NCBI RefSeq assembly: GCF_024166365.1
Contig: NC_064835.1
Coordinates: forward strand, 61,112,607-61,176,606
Origin: Elephas maximus indicus
Taxonomy: Eukaryota; Chordata; Mammalia; Proboscidea; Elephantidae
Direction of reading: 5' to 3'
DNA length: 64,000 nt
Shown: positions 33,813-44,011 of the stretch, in pieces
How the letters are laid out: every line of letters begins with the position of its first letter
How positions within the stretch are numbered: position 1 is the first letter of the stretch
Translations under genes and position numbers: made by a program
Notes under the pieces: generated by a model
What the model was told of the DNA's origin: nothing
Seen by the model: only the letters and a program-made list of their open reading frames with translations
The model's database searches: none

Positions 33813-34974
33813 GAAAATAATCTCAAGGTCATGGGGGTAAGCTGTATTTCTCTTCAGGTTTGTGTTTGTGACCTAATACCACTTCCCAACTCACCCCCCA
33901 CCTCCCTGTAAAACCATATTGGTCTGTTCCTGCCTGGTCCCTGTCCCTCCAAGGAGAAACCTCAGATCTGTGTGTTCCAGAGAGACCTACTCAATTGGGC
34001 TCAAATCCCTAGGTGACTATGGCCCCTGACGTCGGCACATATAAATAAAAACCCAGTCTTAATTTCATCCTAGCTGTTTACGAAGAACTCCCACCCTTCA
34101 GAGGCTGCCCACCTTGCCCAAAGCTGAGAGGGCTCCTCCTTGCATGACATCCACACCTCCTAGGGGTGAGTTTGGAAACCATTCTGGCAGTCTCAAGCCC
34201 CCACACAACAGGCTTCTTAGCCTGGCTTCTGGGCTGAAGGTCATGGGCAGAGCACACCAGGTCCAGCAACCTCATCTCAGGTCTCTTGGGGACCTCAGGT
34301 GTCCCTCACCTGTGCCTCCTCCTTTGGGCCCTAAGCCTGTGCCTCAGGGAGCAGTAGAACTGTTCTACTGCTTTCTTCCTGCTGGCCACTGTTTCATGTC
34401 TGAATGCTAGGTCTGCCTGCCACTCTTTACGTGATCTTAGACACAGTGCCTGGCACAGGTTGCCGCTCTGTGTGATGTACCTGATCCCTTGCTTATTCTC
34501 CACTGTGTACTCCTGACATTGCACCCTTGCCCAGTTCTTTTGCAGATAATGCCCCCACTTGGATCTCAATTCCTACTGAGAAGAGGACTAGATTTGCCAT
34601 CTCCTGTTTCAGCTTGTTTCATACATAATCTAGCATCTCATCTCTGGAGCCACTTTCGCTTCATATTTGCCCACATGCACCAACTTCTCTTCCAGCCCAG
34701 TATCCACCATGCAGCTAGAGGATGGTCCTTAAGGCTCCTTCAGGCTGGGCTGCCTCTCCCCACCCAGGAGCTTTCCCTTCACATCACTGCAGCATTGCAG
34801 ACAGTGACTGAGCCACACAGATGTCCCAGGGTGACACACTAAGCTGAGATCAAAGCTGGCCTTGGCCATCTTGTGACTTTAAAGAACGCTGGCATAGTCG
34901 TCCTTCATCTCTCTACAGCCAGTTCCTTATCAGTCTCACCTTCAATAATTCAGTTACGAACCAGGAAGTGATAT
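33813..34974. other. Gene-free stretch
   Basis: No recognised repeat. Several overlapping open frames of 60-117 codons lie on both strands (34078-34842), but none has splice context or a recognisable domain. Confidence 0.35.
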
Positions 34975-35191
34975 ACAAACCAAAAAACCAAACCTGTTGC
35001 TGTCCAGTAGATTCAGACTCATGACGATCCCATGTACTACAAAGTAGAACTAAGCTCCACAGGGTTTTCTTGACTGTAATCTTTACAGAATTAGATTGCC
35101 AGGCTTTTCTTCCATGGCACTGCTGGGTAGGTTCTAACAGCCAATCTTTCAGTTAGCAGTCAAGTGCAAACTATTATCCCACCCAGGAACC
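34975..35191 (-). repeat. AfroSINE (diverged subtype)
   Basis: 'caaacctgttgctgtccagt', 'tccacagggttttcttgact', 'tagattgccaggcttttctt' and 'tatcccacccaggaacc'. Confidence 0.85.
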
Positions 35192-35638
35192 AATATGTAC
35201 AAATAAAAATGCCTCCATATATATTCGCCTTCAGAACCAACTCAAAACCCGCAAACTTTAGACTCGTTTTTACCTAACTTGGTTATTTGACTTCTAAACC
35301 TGTAACAAGTTAGGAGACACAAACTAGGAAAGATGAAAGCAGCTGCCACAAGGCAAGCATCAGGAAGTGATAACCCAATAATGATCAAATGCAAGGGCTG
35401 GAAAAGTGTGGGACCTCAGAGAGCAGAAACAACCAGTCCTGTGCATCTAGTATTCCCACACAGCACAATGACCGATGTGTGTAATGGGAATCCCAAATCA
35501 CAGCAAAGAGGGGTCACGTTCAGCACTCTCTTCAGGAATACTGCACGTGGGGCAGGGCTCCGCTTGGATCGTTTGTATGGCATTTCTCAGAAACCCACCC
35601 AAGTGTATTTTCACTGTGGATAAATTGGTATCTTAATA
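35192..35638. other. Gene-free stretch
   Basis: No supported exon or repeat; an open frame at 35333-35623 lacks any domain. Confidence 0.35.
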
Positions 35639-35649
35639 TATTTAAAGCA

Positions 35650-35846
35650 TAAAAACCCATTGCCTTGGAGTTGATTCTGACTCATAGCAACACTACAGGG
35701 CAGAGCAGAACTGCCCCATAGGGTTTCCAAGGCTATAATCCTTACAAAAGCGGACTGCCACATCTCCTGCAGAGCTACTGGTGGTTTTGAACTGCCAACC
35801 TTCTGGTTAGCAGCTGAGTATTTAACCCCTGCACCACCAAGGCTCC
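35650..35846 (-). repeat. AfroSINE (long subtype)
   Basis: Flanked by the perfect 11-bp duplication TATTTAAAGCA (35639-35649 and 35847-35857). Confidence 0.93.
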
Positions 35847-35894
35847 TATTTAAAGCACAAGTAGTGTTGTTTTGCTGCTTATATGCTAGTTCCT

Positions 35895-36074
35895 GGAGCC
35901 CTGGTGGTGCGCGGGTTAAGTGTTAGGCTGCTAACCGAAAGGTCAGCAGTTTGAATCCACCAGCCGCTCCTTGGAAACCCTATAGGGCAGTTCTACTCTG
36001 TCCTATAGGGTCGCTATAAGTCGGAACTGACTCGACGACAACCGGTTTGGGTTCGTTTGTTTGTCTGTTTTGGT
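35895..36074 (+). repeat. AfroSINE (short subtype)
   Basis: Flanked by the perfect 10-bp duplication GCTAGTTCCT (35885-35894 and 36075-36084). Close to the family consensus, so probably young. Confidence 0.95.
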
Positions 36075-36342
36075 GCTAGTTCCTAAAACTAGCTAATGGA
36101 GAGGAAAGAAAGATGGACCAATTAACTGTTAACAACTTAAGTTCTAAGGTTAACCTTACTTTCCTCCCCTGTAAAATGAAGTTGATAATACCTGGCTGGA
36201 ATATTTCAAAAGATGACTCGGGAGATCTAATAGGGTGGCTAAGTGAAAATTCTAAGGCAGGTGTTTTAAGGTAGTAATTCCTCCTATCTAGACTGGGACA
36301 CAGATTAGAATTATAACAGAAATGAAAATGACGAGTACTTAT

Positions 36343-36392
36343 TATAGAGTGGCTATGAGTCAGGATTGACTCGACGGTTTGGGTTTTTTGGT
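36343..36392 (+). repeat. AfroSINE, 3' 50 bp only
   Basis: Only 'gagtggctatgagtcagg', 'attgactcgacgg' and the T-rich tail are present, between two TTATTAT motifs. This looks like extreme 5' truncation at insertion. Confidence 0.75.
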
Positions 36393-36918
36393 TATTATTC
36401 AAATGTTGGAGATTAGGTAAATCTCGAAGGAGAGATCATTGAGTAAGAATTGGACCCAGCTCACAGAGACCATCTTCGCAGCAGTAGCAATGCGCCATTC
36501 TCGGGAAAAGAGCGACACCTACTGTACTCTATCTGTAATTAACCTGGAAAACCAGAGGGCTTTGAACTTGAGTCAGGACCTGTTTTATTCAGGCAGGAGA
36601 TTCCCACCGTCCACTGCAAAAACTAAAAAACGTCAGATAGTATCTTCCCTGCAAAAATCACAATTTTCTGCCTTAAAAAAAAAATAACTGTTATTACTTC
36701 TTCAAATACAAATGCAATGTGTATTAACTGTAGAGAATTCAGAAAATAGAGACCAGCAATGAAAAGAAAATAAAGATCACCCATAAAATCATTAAAAAAA
36801 AAAAAAAAAACATAAAATCATTACCAACACATAATCCATATAACCAATAATTGGTGTACAGCGGATACTGTCTTCATCTTCTCTCTCCCCGTTTTCCTCC
36901 TTTCTCTTCCCTTCAGTC
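36393..36918. other. Gene-free stretch with A-runs
   Basis: A-runs at 36674-36685 and 36793-36810 bound A-rich sequence of unknown origin. No gene. Confidence 0.35.
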
Positions 36919-37412
36919 ATGGATCGAATTGTACCCCCTGAAAATTTGTGTCAACTTGGTTAGGCTGTGATTCCCAGTGTTGTGAGATTGTCCTCCACTT
37001 TTGTGTTTGTAATTTTATGTTAAAGAGGATTAGGGTGGGATTGTAACACCCTTACTAAAGTCACATCCCTGATCCAATGGAAAGGGAGTTTCCCTGGGGT
37101 GTGGCCTGCACCGCCTTTTATCTTACAAGAGGTGAAAGGAAAGGGAAGCAAGTGAAGAGTGGGGACCTCTTACCACCGAGAAATCAGCACGTCCTTTGGA
37201 CCTGAGTTTCCTGCGCTGAGATGCACCCAGACCAAAGGAAGACTGATGACAAGGACTTTCCTCCAGAGCCAACAGAGAGAGAAAGCCTTCCCCCGGAACC
37301 GGCGCCCTGAATTTGGACTTGTACTCTCTTAGACTGTGAGAAAATAAGTTTCTCTTTGTTAAAGCCATCCATTTGCAGTATTTCTGTTACAGCAGCACTA
37401 GATGACTAAGAT
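36919..37412 (+). mobile_element. MaLR/MLT1-like solo LTR
   Basis: Intact head to tail: 'catggatcgaattgtacccc', 'tgtgattcccagtgttgtga', 'ttggacttgtactctcttag', 'aagttt' after an AAAATAA signal, and the end 'actagatgactaagata'. Closest relative in the window is 18849-19416. Confidence 0.7.
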
Positions 37413-37863
37413 ACCTTCACCTCCTCCTCTTCCTGCTTCTTGTTCCTCCCTCCCTCCTTCTCTCTCTCCCCAACCTGGAATGGGGAAACTGGCAGGGGTG
37501 GGAGACTGGACTATGAACATTGTAGAACTATTTGTCTTTAAACTGTATATATGCATAACCTTATGAAAAATGACCATAAAACACGCAGGTAAAAAAAGCT
37601 GCAATTGCGCTTAGAATAAGATCTAAACAAGGCCCGCCTGATAGGCTGTGGCCCCTGTTTACTTCACCACCTTCATCCCAGGCCACACCCCTGCCACGCC
37701 CTACTGAGTGCACTTTAGCCACTCTGGCCTTCCTGAGTTCCTCAAACTCAGGCCCCTCAGGCCTTTCCTCTGTTCTGCTTCCTCTATATAGAATGCTTCC
37801 CTTCCACACCCATTCCATGTCCTCTCCTACCCTACTCTTTCAATGGCTAGCTTCTTACCCATT

Positions 37864-38042
37864 AGGAGTCCTAGTGGTGCAGTGGTTAAGCGCTCAGCTA
37901 ACTGAAAATTTGGCATTTAGAACCCCCCAGCCACTCCTCGGGAGACGGATGTGGCAGTCTGCTTTGGTAAAGATTACAGCCTTGGAAACCCTGTGGGGCA
38001 GTCACTATGAGTCGGAATTGACTCAAGGGCAATGGGTTTGGT
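37864..38042 (+). repeat. AfroSINE (long subtype, internal deletion)
   Basis: It lies inside L2; the flanks GGCTAGCTTCTTACCC and GGTTGGCTTCTTATCC are a decayed target duplication. The segment between 'ggggcag' and 'tcactatgagtcgg' is deleted. Confidence 0.9.
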
Positions 38043-38242
38043 TGGCTTCTTATCCTTAAAGCTCCATCTCAGGGAGGCCGTTCCTGCTCACCTTTCTAAG
38101 GCAGATCCCCTTTTTAGCACACTGTATCATGCTTTGTAATTATTTTGTTTACTGCTTTTCTTTAAATCTCTCCCTATGACTGAAAACCACCATGAGATGA
38201 ATCATGTCTGTCTTTCTCAAGTACCGGCACAGTGTTTGCAGA

Positions 38243-38419
38243 CTCAAACCAAACCCATCCCCATCGAGTCGATTCCGACTTAGAGCAACCCTATAGGACA
38301 GAGTAGAACTGCCTCTACCATCTCCCCACCTAGGGTTTCCAAGAAGCAGCTGGTGGATTTGAACTGCCAGCCTTCTGTTTAGCAGCCAAGCTCTTAACCA
38401 CTTTGCCACCAGAGCCTCA
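38243..38419 (-). repeat. AfroSINE with small internal insertion
   Basis: Tail complement 'caaaccaaacccatcccc' and head 'gccaccagagcctc'. About 14 bases ('taccatctccccac') replace the usual 'ccatag'. Confidence 0.88.
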
Positions 38420-38470
38420 TATAATAGGTAGGTGCTCAGTAAATATTGATCGCATAAGTGAATGAACAAA

Positions 38471-39165
38471 TGTGAAGTATTAATGAGCAGAGGTTCTTGG
38501 AGGCCCATGACCATCCATGCCATATCACTCATTCATGCCACATTTCTCCCAGGCCCCACTGTAGGCTGGGCTTCACGGACATCTCCCCCTAAAGTCCCCC
38601 ATTCCTACCCATCATGCATACTGAGGAGGGACCTCTCTTTCCCTGCATCGTGCCTGTGGCTCCAGGCTTCAGTAGAGAGTCCTAGTCAGTGACTGGGAGC
38701 CTCTAACCCAGACTGTAGATACACATAGCACAGCTGTGTGGACTGATCCTGTGGGAAAGGACCCCAGAGTGCTGACTGAACCCCCAGTCCCTTCAGGCTC
38801 CTTGGGGCATGCTGGACTGAGGAAGGAGCACAGGGCCTCCCAGGGGTAACCCAAATCTCTCATTTCCAAATCTGGGGAACAGAGATTCTAGTTTTAAGTT
38901 TCTGTTGCAAGAAGTATCCGGAGATGGGAACAATTTGCAAGACCAGAAGGCATTAGGGCAGGCAAGCTTCAAATTTGAATCATTAAGGCTGTTCAAAAAC
39001 AGTCCTGTTGTCTGGGCACATGGCTAGGATAGCCCTGCTCCATCCGCTTGAACTGAGGCATAGCCACATGACTTGCTTTAGCCATTGAATTGCGATCAGA
39101 AAAATATGTGCTACTTATAGGCAGAAGCTTCAAAGACCAGCACAAGGTGGTCTTTTCCTTGCTTC
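38471..39165. other. Gene-free stretch
   Basis: No supported exon or repeat. Confidence 0.35.
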
Positions 39166-39178
39166 TACTATCAGGAGG

Positions 39179-39353
39179 GGCCCTGGTGGCACAATGGTTA
39201 AGAGCTTGGCTTAAGAGCTCAGCTGCTAGCCAAAAGGTTGGCAGCTTGAATCCACCAGCCACTCCTTGAAAACCCTATGGGGCGGTTCTACTCTGTCGTA
39301 TAGTGTCACTGTGAGTCAGAATCAGCTCGATGGCAAAGGATTTGCTTTTGGTT
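39179..39353 (+). repeat. AfroSINE with internal head duplication
   Basis: Flanked by the perfect 13-bp duplication TACTATCAGGAGG (39166-39178 and 39354-39366). The A-box region is partly duplicated ('aagagcttggc' followed by 'ttaagagctcagctgct'). Confidence 0.93.
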
Positions 39354-39366
39354 TACTATCAGGAGG

Positions 39367-40413
39367 CACTGGGAGGGGCTCCAAGGGCACGAGGCCGGGA
39401 AGCAGACGTTGAGACACCCTTCCGTGGGGCAGAGCCTGCCCACAGGCATGGCGGATTAGAAAGGGTATTTGGTGTGCCCACAACCAGCCCACACTGGGGA
39501 GCTTCGCTCAGACTTTGTAGACCATCCAATGGCCTCTTTCAGAACAGGATTTTGATGAGTTAAGTGTGAATGAATCAGAAATACATGGGTTGGATTTCCC
39601 TCCAAATGCACTGGGGTTTAAAAGGGACCTTTCTTTTCCATTATTTTTTCTAAGTTGTTACTGTTGAAAACAGGAAAGCTATTAATTTTCGTACATTTAT
39701 TTTGTAATGGCTGTTTTAACTGAACTCTCATTATTTCTAATAGTTTTTCAGTTCAATTCTCCCAAAGGAAAAAAAAGTTTAGGTGATGTGACTAAACTGA
39801 CAAAAACACATGAAATCCACCACTGTTCTATATAAAAATGCATAAAAATCAAGATAAAGACGCTTCAAATGCAGCCCAGGGAAGGAAGAGGGGGTCTGCA
39901 GAGGGAAGACGTGGCTTAATCAAAAAGGCCTTTTCTTCTTTCTGTTAACTTTTACCACCACCGCCCATTGGCTACTGTTCTCTACCATCCCTCCACCCCA
40001 ACCACCTCATCCCCAGGGGTGGGAGACCCAGGTCTTTGCTGCCTGCACCCAGCAGAGGACCCAGGCCAGCTCTGCCAGCGTCAGACTCAGGGGGAGCTGG
40101 ACTCTCCTAGACTCCCTCCGGCTACCGTCCAGGGTGCCTGGTGGAGGCAGCTGGAAGCCTTTCCTCTGGAGACAGTGCCTCTCTGTCCATGCTCGTCTTC
40201 TGAGGTGGGGGCACCCAGGGCAGTGAGGGCAGTGAAGTGAGGGTGCCAGATGCCCATCTGGGTGGCATACTTGGGTTCACAGGGACTAGACTGTGGTCCT
40301 AGAAGGAAGTGTCTCATAAGGAGGCAAGTTTTCAAGCAAGACTGTGTCTTTATGTATTTAAATCACATGTATTATTTTATTCCTTCATTATAAACATCAA
40401 ACTTCTTTTTGGA
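39367..40413. other. Gene-free stretch
   Basis: G/C-richer in places (39970-40230) but with no supported exon, and no repeat was recognised. Confidence 0.35.
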
Positions 40414-40600
40414 AAGAGCCCTGGTGCAGTGGTTAAACCCACCAGCCACTCACTCCTCAGGAGAAAGACGTGGCAGTCTGCTTCCGCAAAGATTACAGCC
40501 TTGGAAACCTTATGGGGCAGTTCTACTCTGTCCTATGTGGTTGCTATGAGTTGGAATCAAATTGATGGCAATGTGTTTGGGTTTTTGTTTTGTTTTTTGG
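40414..40600 (+). repeat. AfroSINE (long subtype, deleted head)
   Basis: The head 'gagccctggtgcagtggtta' joins directly to 'aacccaccagccactc', so the middle of the tRNA-like part, including the B-box side, is missing. Confidence 0.88.
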
Positions 40601-41127
40601 ATTATCATGGAAGCATGTGTCAACATGGAGCCTCCATGAGTTTTGGTTCCTGAGTGACTACCTATGATGGACATATGGAGTGAGAAATAAACTGGTTGTT
40701 TTAAGCTACTCAGAGTTTGCAGCTGTTTGTTACTGCTTCATAACAAAGACTATCCTGGCTAGTATAGCAATAAATACCGAAAAAGAGTAAGAACTTATCT
40801 AGCAAAGTTCCTAATAACAATTTTATCACAAATCTTTGTAGCAGTAGCATTTGGACACCTTGGTTTGTTAACTAGGACCCTACCCTGTACACTTATGTTT
40901 CCTTCTGAGGACATTTACCTGGGAGTTACAAGGTCATCATAATCTATGTTGAGCTGTAGTAATATGATGAATCCACAGGTAGACTGCATAAATTCAGTAA
41001 ACCTGAGAAGTAATGCATTTCGAGTCTGGTAAAAGGTTGACTTGGTGGATATGAGTGGGGAGAAGATGGATTAGTGGGAATGGTTCCTGCAAGGGGTTGG
41101 AGGGAGACCTTCTTTATTTCAGACACT
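40601..41127. other. Gene-free stretch
   Basis: No supported exon. A possible old repeat ('gcttcataacaaagactatc') near 40734 was not assigned. Confidence 0.3.
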
Positions 41128-41336
41128 GGAATCCCTGGGCAGCACAAACAGTTAAATGCTTGACTACTAAACAAAATGCTGGCAGTTCAAACCCACCAAC
41201 AAGTGCCTTGGAATAATGGCCTGGTGACCTGTTTCCAAAAGGTCACACCCTTGAAAACCCTACGGAGCACAGTTCTACGCTGACACATGTGGGATTGCCG
41301 TGAGTCAGAATCAATTCGGCAGCCACTGGTTACTGG
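41128..41336 (+). repeat. AfroSINE ('aaaggtcacaccc' subtype)
   Basis: 'gaatccctgggcagcacaaa', 'gacctgtttccaaaaggtca', 'tctacgctgacacatgtgg' and 'ggcagccactggt'. Confidence 0.85.
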
Positions 41337-41449
41337 TTCATTCAACTCTATCCTATCTACAGCCAGTTCTCCTCTCTCAAATTATATGCCCATTCATGAT
41401 ACAGATTGCTCAAGACTCAGCTAATTTTTGAAATGCAGATATTAGTATA

Positions 41450-41655
41450 CCCACTCACCCACTGCCGTTGAGTCGATTCCAACTCACAGCGACCCTACAG
41501 GACAGAAGAGAGCTGCCCCATATGGTTTCCAAGGCTGTAAACCTTTACAGAAGCAGACTGCCGTATCCTCCTCCTGCAGAGCAGCTGGTGGGTTCGAACC
41601 ACCTACCTTTTGGTTAGCACCTGAATGCTTAACCACTGTGCCACCAGAGTTCCTT
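41450..41655 (-). repeat. AfroSINE (long subtype)
   Basis: Flanked by a 13-bp near-perfect duplication AGATATTAGTATA and AGATACTAGCATA (41437-41449 and 41656-41668). Confidence 0.92.
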
Positions 41656-41668
41656 AGATACTAGCATA

Positions 41669-44010
41669 ATGGGTATGAATTTTTCTCCATAAACTCACGG
41701 GTACAAAAAAATTATTTCTATAAATCAAAGTAACCTGGTTCTGAGCTCCCATTTGCCTGATGGGGAGATGTTCTATCTCAGCCATCTTGGGGATGGTCAT
41801 CCCTCTCCCTAGAACATGAATCCAGGGGCTCATGTGGCTCCCAGCAAAGGACAGAAGAGCCTCTGGATCTTTCGATTGCTGCTGAGAAACTTATCATCCA
41901 AGCCTACACAGACAAAAGGTAGGCAGCTCCACCCTTCTAAGTGATAGTGTCACTTCCCCGCAATCCTCAAGGTCATGACTGTCTCCACATCCCATTCCGC
42001 TCAAGGTTCTATCCCTTCTGGAGAAGCTGCGTGGAGGCAGGGCACAGGTCTACATCACTCAAAGACTAAAACACCCATCCCCTTCCTCACCTCAGGGAAG
42101 GGCTGTTTCTGCCTCACTTCTTCTGAAGGAATAGGAGCTTACCTGTCACCCACGTTTAAGTGTGTCTTAAAAGAATAGTACTGAGGATGGTTGCCAAGTC
42201 TCTACATTTTGAGACTCACAGGGGAGAATTCAGATGAATCTGTCTGTGGCTAATTAGAACTGCTTACCTGACAGACGAAATCTGCCAGTGAAGGCCTGAG
42301 GGCTGAGCTTTCACCCTGAGTTCTCTGCCTCAGCCTCTCTCACCAGACAGATCTAATTAGTCTCTTCAATCCTTAACCATCAGGGGGGTCCCTGAAGTGA
42401 ACTTTGGTCCTGAGATTTTATTCTCAGTCTCAACTCAGAGCATGGCTTGAACCTGAGGGTGAGATGTTGGTCCTTGGATCCACCATCAGTTTTTGACTGT
42501 TGTGATTCTTTGTGTGGTTCAGCACTGCCAAGTACCAGAGTCCATGAGATGGGTGCCAATTCTGGCATAAATGAGGAGGACTGTCCCCACCAGTGGGCAG
42601 GTCTCTTCTTGCTTTTATTGCTAGTTTTTCTTCAGTTGGTGAAAACAACTTTTTTTAAAATTTCCTCTGCTACAACTAAAAAGGCAAGTTTTATCCCTAC
42701 ATCCTTGATAGGGGATCTATGCCCAGTGGACCAAAAGCAGTCACTGTGGCCACAGCTGGCCCCCCAATAACAGGGGTAGAATAGCCAGGAGGGTCAGAGT
42801 CCAGCAGATATGGAAGGTGGCCCTTTCCTGTCATTACTGAGGCCACTTGTCAACCTGTGGAGTTGCTGGGGGAAAGGAGGTTGTCTGGGGACTCCTGGGA
42901 AGGGAGTGTGCCTGCCTCCTGTCAGGTTCAGGGCCAGTGGTATGCTGGAGCCAGTTTGGCTCACAAGAGCCAGGGTGTGTTTCTTTCTAGTTCTGATGAT
43001 TAAGTAATGTCACACTGGTAGCAGCAGACCACAGGTTACAGCTGACTAGCTGAGAGCCACCCTCATGGACTAGGGACTAGAACCAAAAGCAGAGAGGAAT
43101 TTGTGTGAGGGACAGAAGGTGGGCAATCCTTGGAGTCTGGAGGTAAACACAAACACGAGGCCCCCTCACGGCTGATTTAATGTGCTACAAGCAGGCAAGG
43201 TCTCTGGTATCAGATTCCTAAGGGTCTTCCCTGCAGGAGCATGGGGGACAGGACACTGGGTGTCCCAACCCTGCACCCTTCTTCAGCTGCCTTGTCCACG
43301 GACTCTCTCCCTTTCAACACCACCATTATCCAAAGATAATACAGTCAGGTATTCCCACTGTTTCTTTGGGAGTTGGTTTCAAATTCATGTCCTATCACTT
43401 ACCCTTGGGCTTGAAATTCCAACCATTAAGATACGGCTCCTCTCCCTTCATGTGTATTTCCATCCTTCCTCATTTTTTCTGCATTCCTCATCTCATCTTC
43501 CTCCAAGAGCCACTGTTCATGGACCAAAGGCTCCCAACCCACCATGGTCTGATCCTCCCAACCCACTATGGTCTGATCCTCCCCACATCACCTAAAGAAC
43601 ACTTCTCCTCCCTCCCCAAAGAGATCCCAGTCCCCTCTGACATCTCCCTTATCTCCCTTCCTCCCCAAGAGCAGAACTAACCCATAAACCTCAAGAGTAG
43701 GGTGAAGTGAGAATAAACCAAAGTACAGAGGCTTTCCTCTATTCCCATATACCAGGACCAGAAGCTCACTAAGGTCAACACAGCTAAGGATAAGAAACAC
43801 AGGTGGTGATTCCCAAAACCTAGTCATTGACAGCTAAGATCAGTCCAGAGATGACCCAGGACTGGATGTCTGTGCAAGGTAATTACCCTCCTTCCACAGA
43901 ATGGGGCCTAAAGTGATTCCATGTGTCATGGTTATTGTATGGCTAAGCTGAATGATAATGGTATAATAGGCCAAATTTTACAACAATAATCTATTTGTAT
44001 AGATTTCCAC
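41669..44010. other. Gene-free stretch
   Basis: About 2.3 kb with no supported exon and no recognised repeat, apart from a 24-bp tandem duplication at 43533-43580. Overlapping plus-strand open frames (43182-43680) have no recognisable domain. Confidence 0.4.
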
Positions 44011-44011
44011 A

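Larger units (their letters stand above)
37600..38470 (+). repeat. L2 LINE 3' region split by two AfroSINEs
   Basis: Three pieces in order. The first is 37600-37863 ('caggccacacccctgcc', 'cttcctgagttcctcaa'). The second is 38043-38242 ('tccatctcagggaggccgtt', 'ccggcacagtgtttgcag'). The third is 38420-38470 ('aggtgctcagtaaatattga'). Together they form the L2 3' end. Confidence 0.65.

Noticed and set aside
33813..34842. Cluster of overlapping open frames on both strands
   Set aside because: No domain, no consistent splice sites and no coding-like pattern. G/C-rich intergenic DNA gives such frames by chance.
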